Below the pieces are notes generated by a model. The model ran no database searches, was not told where the DNA came from, and saw only the letters and a program-made list of their open reading frames with translations. From Antedon bifida (taxonomy: Eukaryota; Echinodermata; Crinoidea; Comatulida; Antedonidae): DNA of 64,000 bases. A program made the translations under genes and the position numbers. Shown here in pieces: positions 47,345 to 59,900 of the stretch. The stretch's first letter is position 1. Every line of letters begins with the position of its first letter. The stretch is taken from assembly GCA_963402885.1 (NCBI GenBank), contig OY727102.1, forward strand, positions 17,608,001 through 17,672,000. The letters are read 5' to 3'.

Positions 47345-47968
47345 TTAATTTTCTCTGCCTTGATAATTGATTGACCCTGTGTTTGTATTCACACGTCTGC
47401 TACACATACACGCAACTTGGACCTCTTCGGTGTACTCTTTATAATGGAACGCGTTACTATCACAACTGACGCGTTTCAACGCAGTAAACGTGTACGTAAC
47501 GGGCTGGCATCGTAACGTAGAAGAAGCGGCATTTGTGAACGGATCGATACACGTACTGCACGGCAAGCACCTAGCCTTCGTTATTGTAGCTGGAATACGA
47601 TCTTTTTTATATTCAGTGTAAAATTCGAATGGACATAATCCTGCGTCTTGAATGCTGGATGACGATGGTGATTGACCATACGGGCAAGATTGCGTCGTAG
47701 TTGCGTTCGAGTGATTTGAACTTACGTCATTTGCAAGTAGGGTATAATCAAATGCGTGAAGACGGAGAATGTCCGTATTTGGATAAAAGTTGATTGACTG
47801 CGCATCAGAAGATACATTGTGACAAGTTGTGGATGCGTTTGCATTGTACATAGAGTTATTGCTGTCTGCACGTTTTGAACGCAGTGGATTTGCATATGAA
47901 GATGTGAAGTACAACAGCATTATACAGGTAGTTATGCTAATTATAGTTGCTCCTGATTTTCCGTGCAT
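47345..47968 (-). CDS. IL17: Interleukin-17-like cytokine F, single coding exon
   Basis: One uninterrupted coding exon of 207 residues from the ATG at 47968; an acceptor-like ATTTACACAG lies just above it. The signal peptide ends near LLYFTSSYA, followed by NPLRSKR (furin-type RSKR), matching NPLSSR of D and E. The propeptide region carries five N-x-S/T sequons (NNS, NAS, NVS, NHS, NAT). The pre-domain STTCHNVSS and LHAFDYTLL, then SCPYGQ, align with D and E. Core: GLCPFEFYTEYKKDRIPATI, ARCLPCSTCIDPFT, LRCQPV, VSCDSN and QVACMCSRR with an intact C-x-C. D and E have a phase-1 intron between the ECPYN and LCPF motifs; F has none, and codes SSSSIQDAG across that place. Expected to be secreted and heavily N-glycosylated. 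Nothing broken is visible. Confidence 0.94.
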   Translation of the reverse strand: MHGKSGATIISITTCIMLLYFTSSYANPLRSKRADSNNSMYNANASTTCHNVSSDAQSINFYPNTDILRLHAFDYTLLANDVSSNHSNATTTQSCPYGQSPSSSSIQDAGLCPFEFYTEYKKDRIPATITKARCLPCSTCIDPFTNAASSTLRCQPVTYTFTALKRVSCDSNAFHYKEYTEEVQVACMCSRRVNTNTGSINYQGREN

Positions 47969-48522
47969 CTTTCTGTGTAAATATAAGAACAAAGTTTATA
48001 AGACAACGGTATTTTTAAAAAAGATGCTCTACATTATACGGATATGAATAGGCCCATTCTCATTCATCCAGGTAAACGTCGCTGTTAAAGTCCAGTGGAT
48101 TAGATTGATATCTTTCTAAAATTCTCTAGGCCTACATAAATACTTTAAAATATATTAAAAGACAAATAGCCTAATTTATTTATTAAACGTTGGTAAATTG
48201 TATGCTAGTCTTTATACACATGTTTGATTTTGCATGCGTTCACACGAAGTTATCAAAATGACCGGAATTGTACTTCTGGGACGGTTTTATACTGTATCTG
48301 AAATTATCCGTCGTCTTAAATTCGACATGGCGACCAAAATATGCGTCTCCAGCTGGGACGGGTATCTTTCAATTCAATTATTCAATCATATCTTTTGAGA
48401 TTTTTCATATTTACATGAAAGACATGAACAATCAATTGAACGAATAATGCGAGTTTATACGTTCCGATGTTATTGCATGTACAACCGATTGTATAGCATT
48501 GCACACGATACGGAGAACTACA

Positions 48523-48576
48523 TCCAACGGTCAACTGTGCCGATAGAAAAACGGTCAACTGTGCCGATAGAAAAAC
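48523..48576. repeat. 26-base direct repeat (two copies)
   Basis: AACGGTCAACTGTGCCGATA followed by GAAAA occurs twice, head to tail. Confidence 0.85.
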
Positions 48577-49904
48577 GTTACAATAGTAATAAATAATAAA
48601 TTACACGCATGGTTTACCGTATACAAGCAGTTTATATTTCTGTTTGGTGGCAAAATCGAAATAAAAACTCGAAATAGTCAAATAATTTAGTATTTTACTG
48701 AAATAGAATGTTCCCGGGACTTTTTTCCCAACACAATTCCAGCCTTGGGGGAGAAAATTTCTCTGATCTCATGACATTCGGTTATTGTCCTAAACCTTTC
48801 ACGATGTTTTGTACAAATATCAAGGGATTGTGACGTTTGCAAGCGGATTTTAAGAGAAATATCCGGGTTTTATCCCATATGTTTGGAACGCAAACATAAC
48901 CACAAACTGAACCCGAAAAGAATAACGTTTTACAACAAAAATGTTTGTAAAGGGATTAAAGACGAATAAAAAATACAAATACATTTTTAAAAAGTAGGCC
49001 TAATTTCATAACAGATGTTTGTAATTTTGGCAATTCCTATTTTATCTGGGTTTTTTTCACTGGTCATATTTAAAAAAAATTAAAATGTTGAAATTTGAGG
49101 GTTTATATACGAAGCATCAACATAGATATGAATAAAAATAATCATTTCAATTTATTGGCACCTTTGTGTACTACAAATAAACACAGTATACCATACATTT
49201 AATTTTGGCATTTTAGATATTTTTTTAATTCGTTATTCGGTATTTTAAATGTTGCAATAGTTCGTTTAGGCCTACTTGTCAATGAAGACAATGTTTTAAA
49301 GTTCCTTTACATTTTTGACGAATAAAGCACTATTTCTATATCTTAGTTGGAATATATCTGTATCATTGAAAGTGTATACATTTCCTCCATGATAAATATA
49401 TGGCTAAAGCAATATAGGATGAACGGAGAGAGCGAATGGATGACATGAGAGACAACATAGGAAGTATTCCAAAAAGATTAAAACTTACCTTTTGTCTAAA
49501 GTATTGGTTGTCGTTAACAGTTTCTATCTCCGTTCCTATGAGACAATTGGTATTTAATGTTGTGTTCCTTACTGACGTTCTTAGATTGTTGGATTGTCTT
49601 ATCTCTGGGCACTTGGGTTTATATATACTTTAGAGTTAAAAATAGAATGGTATTGAATTTAAAATGGGAATATCTTTAAGGAAAAAGCTCCGTAACGGAA
49701 AGATTTGAAATTGTATATTGGATTATATTAGGAAGTGGATTCAACCGCAAGCGAACGTTATTTTTTAATTCACACCAGTTGGTGCTGGCCGTCATAAATA
49801 ATGTTGTTATTGCAAAATAAATTAATTATGCATAAAAAAATAGAGACCGACTGAAAAAAATGAATGGACATCACATCATTGTAGCTTCTCTCTCATTATG
49901 GTTT

Positions 49905-50440
49905 AATGGTTTTACATTTACATAGCGCAAAATACAAATATAAAAGTCTCTATGCGCTGTTTAGCACAAAAAAAAGAAAAAAAAAAAAGATGATGATGAA
50001 AATTAACCAGTCAATCCTAATAAACCGAACAAAGACAACAGAAAAAAGTCCGTTTCAGTAACTTGTCAAGACAAGCTAGCTATTTATTCACAAGTGTCAT
50101 AATAATGTGAGCATCTGACTATCCTGCCTAACAAACAATAAAATGAAAAAAAATGTATAAGAAAAAAATAATGAATTCACACAGAACGATACAAGTGAGT
50201 CTTCAAGTGAGCTTTGAAGATCGAAACGGAGGGAGACTCACGAATCACCAAAGGCAAAGAGTTCCACAATTTTGGAGTAGCGACCACAAAAGATCGCTCC
50301 CCATATGACTTCAACCTACTCCGTGGATAGTCAAGAGTGGTTGAGTGAGACGTTGAGACGAGTACAGGTGGCCGAGCGAAACTTGATTCAATCTGAAATA
50401 TACGTTGGTGACAAATGATGGATGAATTTGTTTGTATCAT
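49905..50440 (-). mobile_element. LINE 3' fragment with reverse transcriptase C-terminus and 3' UTR
   Basis: The 87-codon frame at 50440-50177 includes RLKSYGERSFVVATPKLWNS followed by LPLVIRESPSVSIFKAHLKT. This is the standard C-terminal motif of L2/CR1-like ORF2 (YG-x-RSF-x-x-x-x-P-x-LWNSLP). Downstream on the same strand is a 3' UTR ending in TTGCGCTATGTAAATGTAAA, also typical. The 5' truncation is usual for LINE copies. The frame is intact but clearly only a tail. Confidence 0.75.
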
Positions 50441-50679
50441 TTATTTTATCCATAATCTATTAATTTGCATAAATTGATTAACCATCACCCCGGAACCCAA
50501 TTTGTCAGTGACAAAAAACGATAAGGTACATGCAACGGGGTGAGGATGGGGGTTGCAACATACAAATTACACCTCCACATCAATCCAGCAAGAACTCCGT
50601 AGTTAATAGCACCTAATCACAAAATCTTCATCCATTATTCGGATCATGATAAAAACAAATATCAACAATAATATTACTT

Positions 50680-50725
50680 GCACTGATGAAGTGTTAGTGT
50701 TGCCCGAAAGCTCTGCAATTTTTTC
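50680..50725 (+). mobile_element. Possible Penelope-like element relic with hammerhead-like core
   Basis: CTGATGAAGTGTTAGTGTTG-CCCGAAAGCTC contains the two conserved hammerhead core boxes, CTGATGA and CGAAA, with 16 bases between them. Penelope-like elements are known to carry such ribozymes. The stem between the boxes is not well paired here, so it is a decayed copy at best. Confidence 0.3.
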
Positions 50726-51036
50726 TGCCTGTTTTTCTTTATCGTTTTGCTTATTTTATTTTGTATCTCCATTGAGATCCTTCCACCCCCAAAGTATTGT
50801 AATTTTAACTTTTGGATTGTCATAGTAATCTTTAACAATATCGTGTTCATCTGCAGCCCATTCTCATACGGTGTCATGTCCAACAAAAAACTGTGACATG
50901 ACTGTCAGAAGACATAGTAACTGAAAGAATAGTAAGAAAGGTTGTAGTCAGCAGACAAGGAACTGCAGGTGCTGTTTATAGTTATTAGACATTGTACGAG
51001 AATCGGGTATAATCTGGGCCTTTGTGGATAAATAAT

Positions 51037-51428
51037 GTTGAATTTGTCATCATCATCATCAGTTTCATCATCATCATCAGTGTCATCGCCATCATGCATC
51101 ATCATAATCATCATCATCATCACAAATCATCATCACAAATCATCATCAACAGTGTCATCGCCATCATGCATCATCACAAATCATCATCACAAATTATCAT
51201 CACAAATTATCATCACAAATTATCATCACAGATTATCATCCGTGTCATCATCATCATCATCATCAGTGTCATCATTATCCTCATCATCATATCATCATCT
51301 CGAATCATCATCACAAATCATCAGTGTCATCACAATCAGTGTAATCATTATCCTTATCATCATTATCATCATCATCACAAATCATCATCATCATCATCAT
51401 CACATCAACCTCACCATCGTCATTATTC
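51037..51428. repeat. (TCA)n / ATCATCACAAATT array
   Basis: About 390 bases of TCA triplets with a higher-order 15-base unit ATCATCACAAATTATC. It opens Ser- and His/Ile-rich frames that are not genes. Confidence 0.9.
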
Positions 51429-52902
51429 AATGTATCACTATACTCACGCAATGTTTTAGACTTCTGCATTTTGCTTTTTTTGTCTTTTATCTTCGTCATA
51501 GTTTTTTACAATAACAAGGGTATGCAGATTAGAATTTTTGTAATTGTTACCATCGATTAAAAAACACTGTGCATAAAAATTCCCTTTGAATGGTTTTACA
51601 GAGTATTTCCAACTGTGTTCCTTCAGCGTGGGTAGATTTTCAGCTTAGAAAACCACAAGGAAATCATTTCTAGCATAACATTTTGAAAACAGGAACGTGT
51701 TGGCGTGTGCCTAATCGAGGATGGTTCCTATAGGAACAACAAACACTGATCCTCATGTTTTGACTTGCGCTAAATTTATGATAATAATCATAATAATAAT
51801 AATAATTTTACAATGAAGATGGAAGATGATTGTGCTCCACAAACGTATACAAAATCTTTTTCTACAATATTATTTTTCTTGAACTTGCACTGCTGTAAGT
51901 TTGGACTAGATTAGCAAATAATTTAATTCTCAAACGGGTTGGTCATAGTTAACCCCCCAACCCCCCTCACCCCCTACCCCATCCTCCTCAGTTTACGAAT
52001 GATTACATCCAAACCAATACGGATGCCATTTTAAATACAAAGGCAATTATTCCACTTACAACACTCAAGAGTTATTCAGAGTGTTTACTTAAGGGTTAAG
52101 TTGCTTATTTAGTTGTTGGATTGGTTGATAGAAATATCATACTGAACTACAATAATATCTATAATAATATATATGTGAGTAATGATTGTTCGCATGACAT
52201 GAGATGACAACCAATACAATAGAACGGTTGGTTGATTGGTATTTATAGGGTTGAGTAAATATTATGCGTTTAAATTTGTGCGGCCGATTTTTTTAAAAAT
52301 CGGCCGTAAGCGATACTAACCTACTAAAGGACGTGATCGCATTAAAAAAAAATATTGTAGGCTTACAGTATATTGTTATTGTTTTTTTTTAAATTTATTA
52401 TTTTAAATTTGTTTTCTTCATTACTCATAAAAAAAAAGTGACATTATTCTAAATCATTTTATTTAAAATTTCACATTTAAACATAGAATTCCCCTAAAAA
52501 AGAAATTGTATTATTATCTTTACTAAATAGTTTAAATTAATAACTTGTGATTCTTAATTTACTCGAAGAATCCATAAGTACGCACATTTCCGTTATTTAA
52601 GTTATTTGACACAGAGGGGACTAATTTTAAAAATAATGTCACTAAAATTATCCCTATTGTTTCCTCTTTCCTTTTCTAGGTACCTGTGTTTTTATATATT
52701 TGTTAAAAATATGCACTGTCATTCGTAAACCCGAATTTGTAATAAGTTGAATTATGCCCACGCATTTAAAAGAACATCAGCTTTCAATATAAAACCAAAG
52801 AGTAACTTTAACTGGAGAGAGTGATCACATAATATGACGTCACACACACTATAGATTATTATAAAACATGATCGTTCGAATGATTTTCTGAAAATTATAG
52901 AG

Positions 52903-53049
52903 TAAAGCTCTGTCTGCACTATCAAACTAGTTTAACAAAAGAAGTGTGATGTGCCCAAATATGGTAGTGATATGACATCATTATGTCCATATATGGACAC
53001 ATCATTTTTTTTTTGTCACATAAAGTTTGATAGTGTAGACAGAGCTTAA
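52903..53049. mobile_element. MITE family 1, copy 15
   Basis: TAAAGCTCTGTCTGCACTAT to TGATAGTGTAGACAGAGCTTA. Confidence 0.85.
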
Positions 53050-54365
53050 TAGTAATCGATACTAAAATGTAGTGATAGATGGGTCCGAAACCTTTCTTCT
53101 TCAAACAAATTGAATTTTTTTGTGTCTGAAACATGCCTTAATATAGGTATTATTTTTTTAATTTTACCCTGATCTGCCTCTTATATAAATGATTGATTGA
53201 TTTTACAACCCTTCTGATTGTTGGCCAGTCGTGTATCCCCTGTAAATATGATTGCATAACAATATGACATTTACCTTTAATAAAATTTGAAAGTTTTGTT
53301 TAATTTTGTAAAATACTATCATGAGGTTGTTAAGATAGAGAAAATTGTTAGTTACAATAGTAACAACATTCAGCAAAAAATGAAAAGTTTGTTCATGAGA
53401 TATTCCATGATATTGTGATTTCGTGTTTTAAACCGAATTGTTTGATTTATATTAACGAAACCAATTTTACTATATATATATATTAATATATATTAGTAAT
53501 ATCAATATTGTATACACAGTTAATTTAAATATTTATTAGGCCTATAGTAATATAAAGGAAATAGTAAAAAGTAAATCTCAAATTATCAAAAACAGTCAAA
53601 ATTACTCAGTTTGCATGGGGTGACACTTTTCCGGGAGATCCCCATTAATATTGTTGAATATTGTTCTCAATCTAAGTATCTACTTCAATATAATGTATTA
53701 ACTATAACGTATACGCTACTGTATAATAGATAGAACACAATCGAAACTCTAATAAACAAATAAGCATCTAATTACGCTTTAGATGCAATCACGCTTTATG
53801 ACAATAAATTATTATTTGTTTGACAAGATGTTTCAGTGTGAACACTTGTTAAATAAAGTCTTGAATGTAAGGTGCACTCAAAAAGTTAATTCATAAGATG
53901 ACATAATTTTTACAATTTGAAACTTTAATATGACAAGGTTGTAACAATCACGAGGTTTGTGTCAATTGTCTTTACAACCGAAATACACATAAAGAATACC
54001 GCTTAAGTACCAATATAAGGAAATATTGTTATCAATGAATATATATATATATATATATTCACACCTTTCTTTCTATAGATATCTTTTTATAGAAATAATA
54101 TTCTGAATTAAATTTTCATTTTGGGCCAGCATTATGATTATTGCGCTTATACCGTATGCCACATGTAGCATGTGACCAATTACATTGATCATAGACCTAT
54201 TGACTTCCACACTTTCTAGTACGCTATCGCATCTCGACTCATATAATAGAACAGCTCAAATGTACATACATATGCTTCACATCAAACAGCAGTAATAGCA
54301 GAAACATTGTAATTATGTTTAGTACTCCAAAAGTTGCCGGGAGCATGGCAGAATTCTTTTAAAAC

Positions 54366-54750
54366 TAATTTCTCGTGTAGGGTGATATAAAATTCACTTT
54401 ATTATTTTATTTATTTATATATTTTATTTCGAAACCCAAATCAACAGAAAAAAAACAAAATTTGCCAATAACCGGGTTAACATACAACAACAGAACGGAT
54501 ACAAATATAAAGAACAAAAGCCTAAATAATAATATTAAAAATATTACTAATTTAACAATTTCTCATGTAGGGTGATATAGAATTCACTTTTCCGTCATTT
54601 TATTTTTTATTTATATATATATTTTTATTTCGAAACTCGAAAAAAAAATAAATTGCCAATAACAGGGTTAACATACAACAACAGAACGGATACAAATACA
54701 AAGAACATATGCCTAAATAATAATATTGATAATATTACTAATTAAAAAAT
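54366..54750. repeat. Direct duplication of about 190 bases
   Basis: ATTTCTCGTGTAGGGTGATA through GGTTAACATACAACAACAGA and CCTAAATAATAATATT is present twice head to tail (54366-54555, 54556-54750) with about 90% identity by eye. Confidence 0.85.
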
Positions 54751-54870
54751 AAAATTACGCCCAAATATGGTCAATAGTCTATGACGTTTTAATATTGCAC
54801 AGTTTCTTTTGCATTCAAACAAAGTAATAAATTGTCAGTTTGTCCACAGAGAGTGTTTACCTTCCGATAA

Positions 54871-54892
54871 GGGAATTTCCCTAATGACGTCA
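54871..54892. promoter_or_regulatory. Composite kB / CRE palindromes
   Basis: GGGAATTTCCC at 54871-54881 is followed after three bases by TGACGTCA at 54885-54892. Both are exact palindromic consensus sites (NF-kB/Rel; CREB/ATF). No gene is visible within several kb. Confidence 0.4.
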
Positions 54893-55140
54893 TTGTCGAT
54901 TGCGTTGTTTTGTGTACTACATGTGTTTTATCCACATTGTAATCTGTGATAATGAAACTTCATTAGACACATACATCATACGTACAGGAAGCTAATTGAA
55001 ACAGTAATACGAGTAATATGAAACAAATTAAAACATTAATTAATGCTTGTTGAAACTTAAATTCATATTTAGATTGTCCATCGGATATTATGAAATACAT
55101 TTTTAAGTTACAATCACCGAAACACTCTTTCATTTCAAAA

Positions 55141-55299
55141 TGCTATGTCTAGATCATCGAACTTTATGTGACAAAAATGATGTGCCCATATATGGATATG
55201 ATGATGTCATATCACTACCATATTTAACCATATATTTAGACACATCAGTCATCACACTTTTTTCTGTCAAACGAGTTTGATAGTGTAGACAGATCTTTG
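55141..55299. mobile_element. MITE family 1, copy 16
   Basis: The left end is decayed (TGCTATGTCTAGATCATCGA). The right end is GATAGTGTAGACAGATCTTT. The interior is typical. Confidence 0.8.
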
Positions 55300-55661
55300 T
55301 ATTCAACAGATACACAACTGTTTTCTTAATCATAATAATGGTATATGGATCGGTCTAAGCTTGTTCGGAGTGTGAAAATGAGTGGGGAGGGGTGATAGCC
55401 TATCACATATTCTTGTTTATTTTTAAATGGATCTCTTGTATGAATTTTACCTAAACGGACGTAAACAAAATAAAGTACTGGCACATGAGTCATCTCAATA
55501 TACGTATGTTAACTCTTGGCTATGTTTGGCTAGGACCCACAACCCACATGAATTAAATGTGGCAACATAGCCTCTTTTATTAAAACGAAAACCAGCGAAG
55601 ATAGATGATAATTATAAGAATATTGTTTTTCTTCTACACTGAGCAAAGTGTTCATCTTAAC

Positions 55662-55806
55662 TAAAGCTCCGTCTACACTATCAAACGTTATGTGATAATG
55701 TGATGTGCCCATATGATGTCATATCACTACCATATTTGGGAATATCACTACCATATTTGGGCACATCACACTTTTTGTCAAACTTTGATAGTGTAGATAG
55801 AGCTTA
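55662..55806. mobile_element. MITE family 1, copy 17
   Basis: TAAAGCTCCGTCTACACTAT to TGATAGTGTAGATAGAGCTTA. Confidence 0.85.
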
Positions 55807-56266
55807 ATATCGGTACGTTATGATAACCATTTATATATCATCCTAAAATAAAAATAAAATTTTCACAATTCCAGTTTAATGACATCATGAATATAAGAAC
55901 AATAAAATTGTTGTTTCGTTAAATCGTATCGATTTTGGTAATGAACATCCTGAAAGATGAGTACGTATTCGCGGAACTTTTTTTTTTCGTCGGCTTGATA
56001 AAAAGTTTTTTCGTAGCTCCATTTTTAGAATATTTATCTGCTGCATTTGTGGTTTATATTGGTATGTTTACACGCCCTGTAAAAAGCAAAGGTCGACGAA
56101 GAAACATTTTTGCATGCATGACATTAACAGCATAACATTGAACTTTCGTTATTACTGATACCACCCATGTGCTTCATTGATATTGTACTGAAGTTATACT
56201 CGATTCATACGTACAAAAGAAATGTAGCAAAATGGAAAATGTATCTCCCAAGAAAATATTGCTGAG

Positions 56267-56375
56267 TTATTCAATTCAACTTTATTAAACCACGACAGAA
56301 GCCCAGACAAATGCATTGTTGTTTATTCCATGGGGCCGTGCACAAATAAAATGTCAACAATGTATTAACAATATT
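56267..56375 (-). mobile_element. LINE 3' end fragment
   Basis: ATTCAATTCAACTTTATTAA then ACCACGACAGAAGCCCAGAC, related to 12504 and 13783. Confidence 0.5.
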
Positions 56376-57229
56376 ATGTGTAGGCCTAGTATATAAATAT
56401 ACAATAATAAGTGATGGTCGTAGACAAATGAATGTCAAAATCTATTGTTCCATTCAAGTGCACTTATAATATGCAAGGTTACGTTTATTTATGTTCAAGT
56501 GTTGGTAAAAGCAGAGCAGCTTTTGAGTGGCTATGACGTCACTGTACATGGGGGTATCCCTCGATGCCCCATCATTTGTTGACATGCTAGTTTGTCACCA
56601 TAACTCTGTAATGTATTGTACACAATTTTAGTTAGGTGAACCCTATACATAATAATATACGGTTTACCCAGTGAAGATATGGTTTATATAAATAAATACT
56701 GAAACAGATAAGAGGCAATTTAGGTGGTGCAACCGAATTTAATTTAAGGATGCTGTTGATTGGTGAGTCATCATGATTTATAAAGGGTGTGTTGTATTCA
56801 TATATAGTAAATGACTATATTTCGGAAAATAAAAACAAAGCTAAACCAGGCGCGAACTAGAATCACCAGGCTCCGCGTAAAAACCAGATAAGTTACAGTA
56901 TTATATTGGTGACGGAGTTTTTTTTTGTGGTGAACAGTTCCAATGTTTTCTCCTTTTCCACATCCGTTTTCTCGATATGCAACACGCTTTTTTTATCGGC
57001 ACTATAAAGAGCTCCACTGCGTCTGACGTAGGTTTGTTTAACCAAATGGAACATGGGAAATACACATTGTATCAGCTTGCGATTTTACCCTAAAAATATG
57101 GATTTATTATTATTAATATTCTGTGGTCATATCCTATTGGAAATATCATATTCCCTACATTTTATTTCTACATATGTCTATTCATACACAAATAAAAAAA
57201 CACGCAACAGTTAACGGCTGTCGCTTGTT

Positions 57230-57428
57230 AAGCTTGGTTTCCACTAGGACGCAACACAAGGACGTAGACGCAATGCAAGGACGTAGACGCAATGCAAGGA
57301 CGTAGACGTAACGCAAGTGAGTTAACCAATCACAAGCGACAGTTCGAATAATCCATCGCCTGTGATTGGTCCAATCTCTTACGTTGCGTTACGCCGTTGT
57401 GTTGGGTCTGTAGTAGGAAACAAGCATT
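57230..57428. mobile_element. MITE family 2 with an internal 18-base tandem
   Basis: TAAGCTTGGTTTCCACTAGG at the left; GTAGTAGGAAACAAGCATTA at the right. CAAGGACGTAGACGCAATG is repeated in tandem in the left arm, so the hairpin is asymmetric. Confidence 0.8.
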
Positions 57429-57854
57429 ACAGTCACTTGCATTGGGACGTAGGCTCAGTGTGAATGTGGCTCAAACACGTAGTGACAATGCTGTCGCTTG
57501 TCAATCGCTTTGTGTCGTCATCAGGTGACTACGCATACACAGTCTGAGCGTAGCTTAAAGCTACGTGTGCAATCATTTGCGATGAACACCATGCTAAGAA
57601 CGTAGCACGCTAAAGAGCTGTCGCGTATTATTTTTTTTTGCATTGACACCAATATGCTTGGTATGTAAACGCAACTTAACGAAAGGGCCTTGTCGCGTGT
57701 TTACAATCGCTTACGTCAGGGAACGCAAGGCTTGTGTCCCGTGTTAGTACATACTTGCGCTATGGACACCATGCTCAATGTGAACCGTAAATTACGACGA
57801 CTATCGTGTGTTATATTATTACTTGAGTTAGAGGACACGTAGAAAGACATCGAT

Positions 57855-58004
57855 TAAGCTTGGTTCCCACTAGGACGCAACGCAAGGACGTATAGACGCA
57901 ACGCAAGCGAGTTGACCAATCACACGCGACTGTTCGAAAAATCGATCTCTTGTGATTGGTCAAATCATGTTGCGTTACGTCCTAGTGGGAACCACCAAGC
58001 TTTA
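57855..58004. mobile_element. MITE family 2 copy
   Basis: TTAAGCTTGGTTCCCACTAG to TAGTGGGAACCACCAAGCTTTA with full arms. Confidence 0.85.
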
Positions 58005-59854
58005 CAGTGTGTTCGAGCGCGGGAGAGTAAATTCACACTTGCCTGGTTTTGAGGCACATACAATGTTTTGCGTAATGGATGTGAAAAGGTTATTTTTCGG
58101 TTGTTGTGTTACACAACATGGTACGATACACAGAAGCCCAACCACAGAAGATACTCATATATCGTATGATAAGTATTGTTATTATTTTAGTGCATCCCCC
58201 TGTTCTAATTTGAACTGCATTCGTCTGCTGAGTCATCAGTGTGTAGTGTGGTGTGTATTATAAATGAATCAGAAAATCCAGAAAGTTATTTTGTGGATTT
58301 TCATATCAAATCCTGTTTGAGTCTAAGATAGGCCATATAGTTTATTAACGTATTGATTGTATAGTAAATAATAATAGCCAGATTACGCAGTGAATACCCG
58401 ACTAATATAGACCTTTTGTAACTAGGCTTAAGATACCATTTGCAGTACAATTTGGTCAGGATTAAATACATTTTTTTGGGCCAGCCTATTCTGAACATTA
58501 TGACTATGGATTAAATTTAAAACCGCGTGCATGCAATCATCTAAATAGACAAAAATAGAAATTGTTAGTGATTGTAAATCGAACTAATTAGTAATAAGCA
58601 TAATTATGATTTTCAGGACTCGTTATATTTTTCGTTCCGCTTTTATTTCATTTTCGACCAAATTATTGTCGAATGCGTTCGGTTGTTTCCAAGAAAACAG
58701 CAGTCAAAAGTTTGAAAGAATCCGTGTATTTTTTTCAAAAAAAAAATAAAATGAAAAAAACAAAACCACAAAAAAAACTTAAATAGACCTATTCAACAAT
58801 TGGAAGGAAAATGTCATAGTTTAAACTATACGAAAAACAACATTACGGAAACGAAATTACAGTATCGTGGGAAATCGCTGTTCTCACAGAACGCCATTCT
58901 CGTTTCAATTATTTTTCGGTTCCCCTCAATGCGAACGGCTTGGCCTTGCAAAGTTTAGGATCGAATACAGGAAAATGCTACAAAGGCTTGCGACTATTTA
59001 GGCTTACGTGATGGGTCACATAGGCCTATATTTTGTCTTGTATTTTAGTGGCGGAAAGCGAGCATGAGAGGAGGAGCATAGGGCAGCGAGGGAGAGGGGG
59101 AAGGTGCGGTTGGGAAGATAATGGTATAATACTATAAATTGCCAGTTATCTGCTACAGTGAATACCACCCTATGGTTACATGGTTACACGTTATTGTTAA
59201 TTAGTCTACCCTTCCGAATTACAATAAATGAAAACATCGTCGGGCAGTGCAGTCAGACACATCCGAGATATGTTGTCGTTTACTTACGGGTCTAAAGGTT
59301 GTTTGTAATCATAAAAATACATTTTAATTAACTATATAAATATTGTTCAAGGTTGAAGTAGGCCTATAACGTCCGAAAATGAAGTTTTTACTCTAAAACG
59401 TAGGCCTATTTAAGATGACATTTTAGCTGATGTTACATGCGCTAAGTTGATTACATTATCTGAGGCCTAACTAATGTATATCATGAAACAATACATGCAA
59501 ATTAAGCGTTGAAATTAAACCGATCACGGACGGTTTTTCAGGCAGGCTAACAGACTATGTAGGTCACGGTCGATTTGACCCGGATTCTTGCGTGAAGGAT
59601 GTGTTACTAACAATAAATAGAGGGCGATATTCCAATAAAGTCCATCACTTTATTTATATTTGAGTATTGTCGTTGAATTGTATTTGCATATTATCGAAAG
59701 CTTCCATATCAAATCAAACAACTGCTAGTATAGTAGCAATTACTAATATTTAATCTGACTAATAATAGATAGGTCTATTTTTGTACCGAACCTTTACTGA
59801 TTGCTGAAGAGATAAGTGTATCTCTTGTAGGCCTACTACAGCAGTTACAACTAC

Positions 59855-59900
59855 TGGTGATATGTGACACGTCACTCGGGTTCGAATCCCTTAATGATGA
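59855..59900 (+). repeat. tRNA-like B-box relic
   Basis: CTCGGGTTCGAATCCCTTAA contains a consensus B box. No other tRNA part is convincing. Confidence 0.25.

Noticed and set aside
51022-51514. Ser- and His/Ile-rich open frames
   Set aside because: They arise from the TCA triplet array. The composition is purely that of the repeat.
55935-56135. A hydrophobic 66-codon frame as a small membrane protein
   Set aside because: The hydrophobic content follows from T-rich sequence. There is no homology, promoter or splice evidence.
57952-58263. A 103-codon Cys-containing frame as an eighth IL-17
   Set aside because: It starts within a MITE, and its cysteines do not follow the CP...RIP...C-x-C order. 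No signal peptide is visible.
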